Assembly (NCBI GenBank): GCA_046045995.1
Contig: JBJOKR010000001.1
Span: 17,580 to 81,579, forward strand
Direction: 5' to 3'
DNA length: 64,000 bases
From: Indioceanicola sp046045995
GTDB lineage: Bacteria; Pseudomonadota; Alphaproteobacteria; Azospirillales; Azospirillaceae
Each line of letters opens with the position of its first letter. Positions within the stretch are counted from its first letter, which is position 1. The position numbers and the translations under genes are program-made. Below are positions 1 through 7,990 of the stretch, piece by piece. The notes beneath the pieces are model-generated. The model saw only the letters and a program-made list of their open reading frames with translations. It was not told the DNA's origin and made no database searches.

Positions 1-2
1 CC

Positions 3-1427
3 GATGATCTTGAGGTCAATGCCCGGGTCGAGGGCGGCTGGCGCGACACCTACCAGGCTGTCGCCAACATCTCCGGCCGGTCGGGTAAGGTCGCGGCCAG
101 CGTCGGCGGCGGCTACTTCACCTCCGACGGGTTCTCCACCTTCAGTGAGGACCGTGGCGGCACCGAGCGCGACGGGTATGAAAATGTCGGCGCGAACGGC
201 AAGCTGCTGATCGACCTGACGGAGACGGTGAATGTCGATCTGCGCGGCTTCTACTCCAACGGGGAAACGGACATCGACGGCTTCCCCGCCCCCCTCTTCG
301 CCTTCGCCGACACGCGCGAGGTGGCGGAGACGGAGGAGTTCGTGGGCTATGCCGGGCTGAACGCCGCCCTGCTGGAGGGCCGATTCCGTAACCGGATCGC
401 CTTCAGCTATACCGATACCGACCGCCGGAACATCGACCCGGCAAGCACGCCGACCATCACGTTCGAAGGCCGGGGCGAGAATGAGCGGTTCGAGTACCAG
501 GGCACCTATAAGGCCGGCGATCGGCTGGAGGCGGTGTTCGGGGCAGAGACGGAAACGTCGCGTTTCTCCAGCTCCAGCTTCGGTGCCCGGCCGACAACCG
601 CGAAGGTGGGCATCGACAGCGTCTACGGCCAGCTCAGCGGCGAGCCGCTTCCGGGACTCCGCCTGACCGGCGGCGTGCGCGTCGACGACCATGAGACATT
701 CGGCGGCGAGACCACCTTTGCCGGCAGCAGCGTCTTCAGCCCCAATGACGGCGTCACGACGATCCGGGCCAGCTATGGCGAGGGTTTCAAGGCACCCAGC
801 CTGTTCCAGCTCCACAGCGACTTCGGGAACCTCGCCCTCCAGCCGGAGCGGTCGAAGAGCTATGATGTCGGGCTGGTGCAGCGGTTCCTGGACGGGCGCG
901 TGGAGGCGGGCGCCACGCTCTTCCGCCGCGACACGCGCAATCAGATCGACTTCGTCTCCTGCTTCCAGAATCCGTCGCCGATCTGCGTCGGCCGCCCCTC
1001 GGGCACCTATGACAACCTGCGGCGCACCCGGGCGGAGGGAGTTGAGGCAATGGTCGCAGTGACACCGGTCGAGGGGCTGGATATCCGCGCCCAGTACAGC
1101 CTGATCGATACGGAGAACCAGGATACGGGCCGGACCCTCGCCCGACGGCCGGAACAGACCTTCAGTGCGCTGGCCGACTTCCGCTGGGCCTTCGGGCTTG
1201 AGACCGGAATCACGGTCACCTATGTCGGCGACAGCTTCGACAATGCCACCAATACGCGGGAGCTGGAGGGCTACACCCTGGTGGACCTGCGTGCCGCCTA
1301 TCCCGTGACCGACACGGTCGAGCTGTACGGCCGGGTGGAGAACCTGCTGGACGAGCAGTACGAGACGGTCTTCCGCTACGGGACGGCTGGGCAAGCCGCT
1401 TATGCCGGCATTCGGTTCCGGCTGTAG
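3..1427 (+). CDS. btuB: TonB-dependent outer-membrane receptor, probable vitamin B12 receptor (C-terminal part)
   Basis: This is the C-terminal ~474 residues of an outer-membrane beta-barrel receptor; the gene begins before the window and its first complete codon here is at 3. The reading frame stays open without a plausible start through the window edge, so the internal ATG at 228 is not the real start. The protein shows alternating amphipathic strands, the late-barrel LQPERSKSYDVGL signature typical of TonB receptors, a 'VENLLDEQYETV' segment and a terminal aromatic strand ending in FRL. Such proteins import scarce ligands with TonB-ExbBD energy. The cobalamin genes starting 46 bases downstream suggest corrinoid as the ligand. 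Receptor class is certain; the ligand is inferred from context. A cobalamin riboswitch would be expected upstream, outside this window. Confidence 0.85.
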   Translation, partial: DDLEVNARVEGGWRDTYQAVANISGRSGKVAASVGGGYFTSDGFSTFSEDRGGTERDGYENVGANGKLLIDLTETVNVDLRGFYSNGETDIDGFPAPLFAFADTREVAETEEFVGYAGLNAALLEGRFRNRIAFSYTDTDRRNIDPASTPTITFEGRGENERFEYQGTYKAGDRLEAVFGAETETSRFSSSSFGARPTTAKVGIDSVYGQLSGEPLPGLRLTGGVRVDDHETFGGETTFAGSSVFSPNDGVTTIRASYGEGFKAPSLFQLHSDFGNLALQPERSKSYDVGLVQRFLDGRVEAGATLFRRDTRNQIDFVSCFQNPSPICVGRPSGTYDNLRRTRAEGVEAMVAVTPVEGLDIRAQYSLIDTENQDTGRTLARRPEQTFSALADFRWAFGLETGITVTYVGDSFDNATNTRELEGYTLVDLRAAYPVTDTVELYGRVENLLDEQYETVFRYGTAGQAAYAGIRFRL

Positions 1428-1473
1428 GCTGATCTGGCCCTGCCCCGGCGACGATCAAAGAAAGACCCCCACC

Positions 1474-2037
1474 ATGGCCGATGCGGTTCCCCCCCTTCTT
1501 GCCGCCTCTGGCCTTCCGGCCCTGACCCTGGTCCTGGGCGGGGCCCGGTCCGGCAAAAGCCGGGAGGCGGAGGCCGCGATCCGCCGCCACCCCCCGCCCT
1601 GGACCTATATCGCCACGGCCGAGCCCCTGGACGGGGAGATGCGGGAGCGCATCGACCGGCACCGGTCCGACCGGGGGGCGGACCGGGGTGACGGCTGGAC
1701 CACGGTGGAATGCCCGTTGGACCTGCCCGATACGCTGGCCCGCACCGCCCCCCGCGGACCGGTCCTGGTGGATTGCCTGACCCTGTGGCTGAGCAATCTG
1801 ATGCTGGCGGGCCGGGAGGCGGGGGCGGAGACGGCCCAGCTTCTGGCCGTGCTGGGGCAGGTGCCCGGGCCGGTGGTGCTGGTGGCGAATGAGGTCGGGC
1901 TGGGCATCGTGCCCGACAATGACCTGGCCCGCGCCTTCCGGGATGAGGCCGGGCGGATGAACCAGGCCGTGGCCGCCCTGGCCGACCGTGTCGTCTTCAC
2001 CGTGGCCGGCCTGCCCCTGATCGTGAAAGGAGGATGA
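1474..2037 (+). CDS. cobU: Adenosylcobinamide kinase / adenosylcobinamide-phosphate guanylyltransferase
   Basis: Bifunctional enzyme (CobU, CobP in the aerobic naming) that phosphorylates adenosylcobinamide and then transfers GMP to it, activating the lower axial side chain of B12 in the cytoplasm. The 187-residue protein has the N-terminal P-loop GGARSGKSREAE (about residues 19-30), the TYIATAEPLDGEMRERI block and the VLVDCLTLWLSNLM segment with the VANEVGLGIVP motif, all family hallmarks. The ATG at 1474 is chosen because it places the P-loop at the usual distance from the N-terminus; the upstream extension to 1402 overlaps the receptor gene. Its stop lies just before the cobO start, implying one operon. 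Confidence 0.95.
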   Translation: MADAVPPLLAASGLPALTLVLGGARSGKSREAEAAIRRHPPPWTYIATAEPLDGEMRERIDRHRSDRGADRGDGWTTVECPLDLPDTLARTAPRGPVLVDCLTLWLSNLMLAGREAGAETAQLLAVLGQVPGPVVLVANEVGLGIVPDNDLARAFRDEAGRMNQAVAALADRVVFTVAGLPLIVKGG

Positions 2038-2039
2038 GG

Positions 2040-2672
2040 ATGGATGAGAGCACGCCCGCCGGCCTGACGGCGGAGGAACTGGCCGCCCGCCACAAGGAGA
2101 AGATGCGCCGCCAGAAGGAGGTGCAGGATGCCCGTGTGGCCGCGGCGACCCGGGAAAAGGGCCTGCTGATGGTCCATACCGGCAACGGCAAGGGCAAATC
2201 GACGGCGGCCTTCGGCCTGATGCTGCGGGCGGCGGGCCATGGCCTGCGCATCGGGCTGGTGCAGTTCACCAAGGGCACCTGGAAGACGGGGGAGGATGCG
2301 GCCCTGGCCCGCTTCGCCGATCTGATCGACCGGCATGTGATGGGGGAAGGCTTCACCTGGGATACCCAGGACCGGGACCGGGACATCGCCGCCGCCACCG
2401 CCGCCTGGGAAAAGGCGCAGGCGATGATGGCCGATCCGGCCTATCACCTGATCGTGCTGGATGAGCTGAACATCGTCCTGCGCTACGGCTATCTGGAGGT
2501 GGAGGCGGTGGTGGCCGGATTGCAGGCCCGGCGGCTGGACCTGCATGTCCTGGTCACCGGCCGGAACGCCAAGGCGCCCCTGATCGAGGCGGCGGACCTG
2601 GTGACGGACTTCGTCGCCGTGAAGCACCCGTTCGACGCCGGGATCAAGGCCCAGCGGGGGATCGAGTTCTGA
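2040..2672 (+). CDS. cobO: Cob(I)yrinic acid a,c-diamide adenosyltransferase
   Basis: ATP:corrinoid adenosyltransferase of the CobA/CobO family, which attaches the 5'-deoxyadenosyl upper ligand to cob(I)yrinic acid diamide. The 210-residue protein has a helical, charged N-terminal arm (LAARHKEKMRRQKEVQDAR), the P-loop HTGNGKGKSTAAFG, the VQFTKGTWKTGE segment and the VLDELNIVLRYGYL acidic motif. An AAAGGAGG Shine-Dalgarno sequence sits at 2026-2033, directly against the ATG at 2034 but six bases before the ATG at 2040, so 2040 is preferred. Its stop overlaps the cobQ start (ATGA-type), indicating translational coupling. Confidence 0.95.
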   Translation: MDESTPAGLTAEELAARHKEKMRRQKEVQDARVAAATREKGLLMVHTGNGKGKSTAAFGLMLRAAGHGLRIGLVQFTKGTWKTGEDAALARFADLIDRHVMGEGFTWDTQDRDRDIAAATAAWEKAQAMMADPAYHLIVLDELNIVLRYGYLEVEAVVAGLQARRLDLHVLVTGRNAKAPLIEAADLVTDFVAVKHPFDAGIKAQRGIEF

Positions 2673-4201
2673 TGCCGCCCCGCCGCCCGGACCGGCCCCG
2701 CACCACCCCCGCCCTGATGATCCAGGGGACGGGATCGGATGTGGGCAAGTCCCTTCTGGTGGCGGGCCTGGCCCGGGCCTTCACCCGGCGGGGGCTGGCG
2801 GTTCGGCCGTTCAAGCCCCAGAACATGTCCAACAACGCCGCCGCCACCCCCGACGGGGGGGAGATCGGGCGGGCCCAGGCGGTGCAGGCCATGGCCTGCG
2901 GCATCGCCCCGTCGGTCCACATGAACCCGGTCCTGCTGAAGCCCCAATCGGATGTGGGGGCCCAGGTGGTGGTGCAGGGGCGGGTGCTGACCACGGCCCT
3001 GGCCGCCGGGTATCAGACCCTGAAGCCCACACTGATGGCGGCGGTGCTGGACAGTTTCCACCACCTGGCCGGGGCGGGAGAGGGGGCCGCGGACCTGATC
3101 CTGGTGGAAGGGGCTGGCAGCCCGGCGGAAACGAACCTGCGCGCCGGTGACATCGCCAATATGGGCTTCGCCCGGGCGGCCGATGTGCCCGTGGTGATCG
3201 CGGGCGACATCGACCGGGGCGGGGTGATCGCCAGCCTGGTCGGCACCCATGCGGTGCTGGACCCGGCCGACCGGGCCATGATCCGCGGCTTCCTGATCAA
3301 CCGCTTCCGCGGGGACATGCGCCTGTTCGACGACGGGATGGCGGAGATCACGCGGCGCACCGGCTGGCCCGGCTTCGGCATCCTGCCCTTCCTGGCGGAG
3401 GCGGGGCACCTTCCGGCGGAGGATGCAGTGGTCCTGGAACGGGCAGGCGACCGCGCGGCGGGCAGCCTGCACATCGCCGTGCCGATGCTGAGCCGCATCG
3501 CCAATTTCGACGATCTGGACCCCCTGCGCCTGACGCCGGGCGTGAGGGTGACCATGGTGCCCCCTGGGCGGCCGATCCCCGGCGATGCGGATCTGGTGGT
3601 GATCCCGGGCACCAAGGCCACCATCGCCGATCTGGCCTTCCTGCGCGCCCAGGGCTGGGACATCGACATCCTGGCCCATCACCGCCGCGGCGGGCGGGTG
3701 CTGGGCCTGTGCGGCGGGTACCAGGTGCTGGGCCGGCGGGTGGCCGACCCGGACGGGGTGGAGGGACCGCCGGGCACCGCCCCCGGCCTGGGCCTTCTGG
3801 CGGTGGATACGGTGCTGACCGGCCCGAAGATCGTCCGCCCGGTGACCGGCCTTTGGCTGGATGGGTCGGTGCCGCTGACGGGGTATGAGATCCACATGGG
3901 CCGCACCACCGGCCCGGACTGCGCCCGGCCCCTGGTCGCTGTGGAAGCAGCTGGGGAGACGGCTGGGGAGAGCCATCCGGATGGCGCGCGCAGTGCCGAC
4001 GGGCGGGTGGCGGGCACCTATGTCCACGGCCTGTTCGGGGAGGATGGGGTGCGCGCCGCCTTCCTGGCCGGGTTCGGGCGGGTTGGCACCCTGTCCTACC
4101 GCGCGGCGGTGGAAGCGGCGCTGGACGGCATCGCCGCGTCGATGGAAACCCATCTGGACCTGGACGGGCTTCTTGCCATCGCCCGCAGGCGCGGTGCCTG
4201 A
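2672..4201 (+). CDS. cobQ: Cobyric acid synthase
   Basis: Glutamine-dependent amidase that amidates the b, d, e and g carboxylates of adenosylcobyrinic acid a,c-diamide. At 509 residues it is full length. The N-terminal ATP-binding domain carries IQGTGSDVGKSLL (P-loop variant) and the FKPQNMSNNAA motif; the C-terminal class I glutamine amidotransferase domain has the nucleophile region VLGLCGGYQVLG and the late GTYVHGLF histidine motif. It is the last gene of the cobU-cobO-cobQ operon, with start and stop overlapping its neighbour by one base pair set. About 155 non-coding bases follow. Confidence 0.97.
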   Translation: MPPRRPDRPRTTPALMIQGTGSDVGKSLLVAGLARAFTRRGLAVRPFKPQNMSNNAAATPDGGEIGRAQAVQAMACGIAPSVHMNPVLLKPQSDVGAQVVVQGRVLTTALAAGYQTLKPTLMAAVLDSFHHLAGAGEGAADLILVEGAGSPAETNLRAGDIANMGFARAADVPVVIAGDIDRGGVIASLVGTHAVLDPADRAMIRGFLINRFRGDMRLFDDGMAEITRRTGWPGFGILPFLAEAGHLPAEDAVVLERAGDRAAGSLHIAVPMLSRIANFDDLDPLRLTPGVRVTMVPPGRPIPGDADLVVIPGTKATIADLAFLRAQGWDIDILAHHRRGGRVLGLCGGYQVLGRRVADPDGVEGPPGTAPGLGLLAVDTVLTGPKIVRPVTGLWLDGSVPLTGYEIHMGRTTGPDCARPLVAVEAAGETAGESHPDGARSADGRVAGTYVHGLFGEDGVRAAFLAGFGRVGTLSYRAAVEAALDGIAASMETHLDLDGLLAIARRRGA

Positions 4202-4261
4202 ACCTCGATTGGTGCGCGGGCCTGGAAACGCGGAAAGTCCCCCCCGACCATTGGTCTGCCG

Positions 4262-4274
4262 CCCCCCCCCCCCC
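4262..4274. repeat. 13-nucleotide poly-C tract upstream of the acyltransferase gene
   Basis: An uninterrupted run of 13 C lies between the cobQ stop and the acyltransferase ATG, about 80 bases before that start. A shorter C run (4239-4245) lies close upstream. Homopolymer tracts of this length slip during replication, and in promoter or leader DNA they can vary promoter spacing. Nothing else is supported in the 4202-4355 gap. The run is visible directly, though its length could partly reflect sequencing error. Confidence 0.7.
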
Positions 4275-4355
4275 GCATGCGCAGGGAATGCCCCGGCATC
4301 ACCGCCGTTTCCCTGATGCAGCCCCGGCAGGGGCCGATACAAAGGGGGATCCCCC

Positions 4356-5666
4356 ATGCCCCTTGGCGACGCGACAGGCGGACACGGACACGAACCGTCC
4401 ACACCGACCGCACCACCCACCCCGGCGGAGCGGCTGCCCACCCTGGATGCCCTTCGGGGGATCGCGGCCTTGGCCATCGTCATTTACCATTTCCAGCATT
4501 TCGGCCCCTGGTTCGACCTTTCCTGGTTGGGCGGGACCGGGCTGCTGCACCGCAGCTACCTGTGGGTGGACCTGTTCTTCATCCTCAGCGGTTATGTCCT
4601 GGCCCATGTCTATGCCGGGCGGATCGGCACCGCGGCCGGCCCGGACGGGCGGGACAGGCGCCGTGCCATCCAGGCGTTCTGGGTGGCACGGATCGCCAAG
4701 CTGTACCCCCTGCACCTGACCGCCCTGCTGATGATAGCCGCCCTTGCGGCGTCAGGGCTGGTGGAAGGGGACGACCCGCGGGAGGGGCGCTGCTACGGCG
4801 GCGGCAATCTTGTCGCCTCCCTTCTCCTGGTTCAGGCCTGGGGCACGACGGGGGGGCTGTGTTGGAATGTGCCGTCCTGGTCGATCAGTGCGGAGATGGG
4901 GGCCTATTTCCTGTTCCCGCTTCTGCTGCCCCTGGTCCGGCGCCTGGAACGACCCCTGTTCCTGCTGCTGCCGCTTCCCCTGATCGGCCTGCTGGTCTGG
5001 CTGGTGGAGGGGCCGGGTGGCGGGCGGTTGAGCCTGCACTATGATTTCGGCATGGTCCGCTGCCTGCCCTCCTTCATCCTGGGCCTTTGGCTGCAGCGGC
5101 TGTGCGGTGGGCAAGGGGCGGGGCCTGGAGCGAGGCCTGGAGCGGGGGCAGGCCCGATCCGTTGCCTGACGGGTGACGGTGGCTGCCTGGCCGTGCTGGC
5201 GGCCTTGCTGGTATCCTTGCATGTGCAGGCGCACGACGCCCTGTCGGTGGCGGTCATGGGGGTGCTGGTGGGTTGCGTCGCGGTGAACCGGGGCCGGGTC
5301 CGCCGCCTGTCCGCCACCCGGCTGCCCCTGTGGCTGGGGGCCATTTCCTATGCCGTCTACCTGCTGCATTGGCCGCTTCTGCTGGCGACCCATGGCCTGC
5401 TGGGGCACCTGTTCCCGGATCAGGCGGGGTGGCCGCCCGGGCGGGGGTCGGAGATGGGGCTGTACGCCGCCTATCTCACGCTGCTGCTGGCCCTGGCGAC
5501 CCTGTGCCATCACCGGCTGGAAGGGCCGGCGCGGCGATGGCTGCGGCGCCGGCTGGGCGGGGAGGATGACCGCCGCCCGACCGGACACGGGGCCTGTCAG
5601 ACGCCCCCGCCCGCCCCGAAGAGGTCGGCCACCGTTTCCGCCAGGCGGACCCCGATCAAGCCATAG
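4356..5666 (+). CDS. Acyltransferase family 3 membrane protein (O-acyltransferase)
   Basis: Integral-membrane acyltransferase of the OafA/NodX/ExoZ family (Acyl_transf_3), which typically transfers acetyl or other acyl groups to surface polysaccharide, LPS or peptidoglycan. The 436-residue protein opens with the family signature RLPTLDALRGIAALAIVIYH, followed by the WVDLFFILSGYVLAHVY block, the FWVARIAKLYPLHL basic loop and about ten hydrophobic helices; the late AISYAVYLLHWPLLL helix is also typical. A GGGGG sequence precedes the ATG at 4356. The substrate cannot be told. The 3' end overlaps the convergent SGNH esterase gene by 70 bases, and the 13-C tract lies upstream. Confidence 0.9.
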   Translation: MPLGDATGGHGHEPSTPTAPPTPAERLPTLDALRGIAALAIVIYHFQHFGPWFDLSWLGGTGLLHRSYLWVDLFFILSGYVLAHVYAGRIGTAAGPDGRDRRRAIQAFWVARIAKLYPLHLTALLMIAALAASGLVEGDDPREGRCYGGGNLVASLLLVQAWGTTGGLCWNVPSWSISAEMGAYFLFPLLLPLVRRLERPLFLLLPLPLIGLLVWLVEGPGGGRLSLHYDFGMVRCLPSFILGLWLQRLCGGQGAGPGARPGAGAGPIRCLTGDGGCLAVLAALLVSLHVQAHDALSVAVMGVLVGCVAVNRGRVRRLSATRLPLWLGAISYAVYLLHWPLLLATHGLLGHLFPDQAGWPPGRGSEMGLYAAYLTLLLALATLCHHRLEGPARRWLRRRLGGEDDRRPTGHGACQTPPPAPKRSATVSARRTPIKP

Positions 5667-6739
5667 CCCGCATTGCTGAAATGGATGCTGTCATGGTGGC
5701 CCGCATCCCCGGTGGCGGCCCCGGCATGGACATGGGACAGATCGGCGATGATATCCGCCTGGACCGCGCGGGCCCGGTCCAGGGCCCCGACCGGCCCGTC
5801 CAGCCAGCCGCCATCCTGGGGGAAGCGGCCCAGTTCCTGGACCAGGATCGGGATATCCCCGAATTCCGCCCGCAGATGGTCCATCACCTGGCGCGTGGCA
5901 TGACCGAACCGGGCCAGGACGGCGGCGGCATTGCCGCCGTCATCGGCGATGGCCCGGGCATCGGTTTCGCCCTGGGCCCAGATGATCACGTCCAGGTCCC
6001 GGCCCTCCCCCAGGCGGCCACGGATGGTCCGCACCGCGTCCAGCAGCAGGGGGCCGGGCTGGTCCGCCGCCACGTCCCACCAGTAATCCCGGCCATGGCT
6101 GAACTGGTTGGACCCGCTGCCGCTGACGGCGGCATTGATCGTGGTGACGGGGCCGGTGCCCAGCAGATCCTGGAGATGGCCGGCGAAGACCCGGCTGCCG
6201 GTCGGCCCGCCGCTGCCGTCACCGCCCCGGACGAAGAAATGCCCGGAGGCATTGGACTGCCCCAGAAAAGCGACGGCGTCCACCGCCGCCGCCGGCTGGG
6301 GCGGCGACTGGGGCGGCGACGGGGGAGCAGCCTGGGGATGGGACTGGGCGGGCGTCAGTTCCAGCCGGTCGATGCGGGCGAATTCCCCCCCGTCGCTGTG
6401 CCCGGACAGGGCGATCATATCGCCGGGGTTCAGCGTCACCGGAATGGTCTGCCGCTCCCACAGATTGGGACCGGCCAAGCCCTGCCAGGCGGCGATCTCC
6501 GCCCCGTTTACGCGCAGGGCCCAGGCGGCGGCACCATCATCCTCGTTCGCCCAGGTGATGGCCAGGTCATAGCCGCCGGCCGGGCCAATGAAGGTGCCGG
6601 ATGCTGTGCCACCGTCATTCCAGCCGGCCCGGATGCCCCGCCCCCCCGCGGCGGATGGGATGGATTCGATCCGGTACCCGCCGGACAGGGAAAGGCTTTC
6701 CGCCTCGGTGATGCCGATGCCGATCAGGCCAGGTGTCAT
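5597..6739 (-). CDS. SGNH-type acetylesterase (sialate O-acetylesterase-like) with N-terminal sugar-binding-like domain
   Basis: A two-domain protein of 380 residues. Residues ~1-130 form a predicted beta-sandwich resembling carbohydrate-binding modules of the CBM6/35 type (GGYDLAITWANEDDG, then VNGAEIAAW). After a Pro/Gln linker comes an SGNH/GDSL-like esterase domain of the sialate O-acetylesterase/CE6 type: nucleophile block FLGQSNASGH, the WAQGETDA block and the C-terminal DSIHFSNAGY block supplying the Asp-x-x-His pair. No clear signal peptide is seen. The ATG at 6739 has GGAG about 11 bases upstream; the longer TTG start at 6784 is less likely. It probably removes acetyl groups from a glycan, perhaps related to the convergent acyltransferase, but that link is inference. 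Confidence 0.8.
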   Translation of the reverse strand: MTPGLIGIGITEAESLSLSGGYRIESIPSAAGGRGIRAGWNDGGTASGTFIGPAGGYDLAITWANEDDGAAAWALRVNGAEIAAWQGLAGPNLWERQTIPVTLNPGDMIALSGHSDGGEFARIDRLELTPAQSHPQAAPPSPPQSPPQPAAAVDAVAFLGQSNASGHFFVRGGDGSGGPTGSRVFAGHLQDLLGTGPVTTINAAVSGSGSNQFSHGRDYWWDVAADQPGPLLLDAVRTIRGRLGEGRDLDVIIWAQGETDARAIADDGGNAAAVLARFGHATRQVMDHLRAEFGDIPILVQELGRFPQDGGWLDGPVGALDRARAVQADIIADLSHVHAGAATGDAGHHDSIHFSNAGYGLIGVRLAETVADLFGAGGGV

Positions 6740-7138
6740 GCTCACGGGTGCTCCATGGTCGGTGAAGCGGTCAGGAATGGCCAAGGCGCCCGATCAGGGG
6801 GCACCGGCCGCGGATATCGCGTCGGGAAGGGGGATGTGGCGGACGCCGCCCCCGGAAGGATGGCCGGAACGGTACGGGCGGGGCATGGTCCGCTACCAGA
6901 TGCGCATCGGTGGAGGCACCCCGCTGTGGTGGCTCTCCGTCGAGGGATGGCGCGCCTATCCCGTCCGGGCATGCCCCCGGGACGGAGGTTACCCACACCG
7001 GCCATAATCCCCCCAAGGCGCTGGCGCATCGGTCGTAGCCAGATCCGGAGCCCGGAATCACCGGTTTCGGAATGATCCGTACCGCCGGGGGCATTACCCT
7101 GCCGTCCAGCACCATGACCCGCCGAGCGGAAGGACCCG
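6740..7138. other. Divergent intergenic region between the esterase and the oxygenase
   Basis: About 400 bases between two divergent genes. Several reading frames are open because of the high GC content, but none has a recognisable protein or a convincing ribosome site. A GC-rich palindromic stretch near 6961-6984 (CCGTCC...GGGACGG with GGGCATGCCC inside) could form a hairpin. No specific promoter is assigned. Confidence 0.4.
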
Positions 7139-7960
7139 ATGATCCCGCCCCAGACCACCCCGACAGCGCCCCACCCGCCGACTCAGTCCTCGCAAGGCCC
7201 ATCGGCCTCGCAAGGCCCACCGGCCTCGCAAGCCCCAGCGGACGATCCCGCGGGACGGGTGGCAGCGCTGGACTGGGACAGCATCGGGCGGGATCTGGAT
7301 ACACAAGGCTGGGCCCTGGCGGGGCCGCTGCTGACGGGGGCGGAATGCACAGCCATCGCCGCCTGCTATGGGGAGGACGGGCTGTTCCGGTCCCGCGTCG
7401 TCATGGCCCGGCATGGCTTCGGCCAGGGGGAATACCGGTACTTCGACTATCCCCTGCCCAACCCGGTGGCCGCCCTGCGCACGGCCCTGTATCCGCCCCT
7501 GGCGGCGGTGGCGAACCGGTGGGGAGAGCGGTTGGGGGGACCGCTGGGATCGGCGGATCCATTCCCCGCCGATCACGGGGACTGGCTGGCCCGGTGCCAC
7601 GCCGCGGGCCAGACCCGGCCGACGCCGCTGCTGCTGCGCTATGGGCCGGGGGATTACAACTGCCTGCACCAGGACCTGTACGGCGACCTGCATTTCCCGC
7701 TGCAGGTCGCCATCCTGCTGGACCGGCCGGGGGAGGATTTCACCGGCGGGGAATTCGTGCTGACCGAACAGCGCCCGCGCATGCAGTCGCGGGTGGAGGT
7801 GGTGCCCCTGACCCAGGGGCAGGCGGTGATCTTCGCCGTGAACCAGCGCCCGGTCCAGGGGGCGCGGGGCCCCTACCGGGTTGTGATGCGCCATGGGGTG
7901 AGCCGCCTGCGAAGCGGCCGGCGGCACACACTGGGCATCATCTTCCATGACGCGCGGTAG
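7139..7960 (+). CDS. 2OG-Fe(II) oxygenase, COG3826/PF09859-like
   Basis: Non-haem iron, 2-oxoglutarate-dependent oxygenase. The core, from about residue 40, has LDWDSIGRDLDTQGWALAG at the start, the iron-binding HQDLYGD (HxD) motif after YGPGDYNC, GGEFVLTEQRPRMQSR, and a final RRHTLGIIFHDA segment that should carry the 2OG-binding arginine. This family is annotated as possibly acting on alkylated DNA, but its activity is not well established. The first ~38 residues are Pro/Ser/Gln-rich, built on a short imperfect DNA repeat (7190-7245), and are not family-conserved; a GTG at 7259 immediately before the core is an alternative start. The gene converges on the protease gene with a 30-base gap. 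Confidence 0.85.
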   Translation: MIPPQTTPTAPHPPTQSSQGPSASQGPPASQAPADDPAGRVAALDWDSIGRDLDTQGWALAGPLLTGAECTAIAACYGEDGLFRSRVVMARHGFGQGEYRYFDYPLPNPVAALRTALYPPLAAVANRWGERLGGPLGSADPFPADHGDWLARCHAAGQTRPTPLLLRYGPGDYNCLHQDLYGDLHFPLQVAILLDRPGEDFTGGEFVLTEQRPRMQSRVEVVPLTQGQAVIFAVNQRPVQGARGPYRVVMRHGVSRLRSGRRHTLGIIFHDAR

Positions 7961-7990
7961 GCGTGCGCGCCGGGCATCGCGCTGGTGTCC

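Noticed and set aside
2489..4483. 664-residue open frame on the - strand
   Set aside because: It lies antisense to cobO and cobQ, whose products are clear family members; composition (His/Gln/Arg/Pro-rich) is that of a third-position shadow in high-GC DNA.
5681..7075. 464-residue open frame on the + strand
   Set aside because: Antisense to the SGNH esterase gene, Gly/Pro/Asp-rich, with no recognisable domain.
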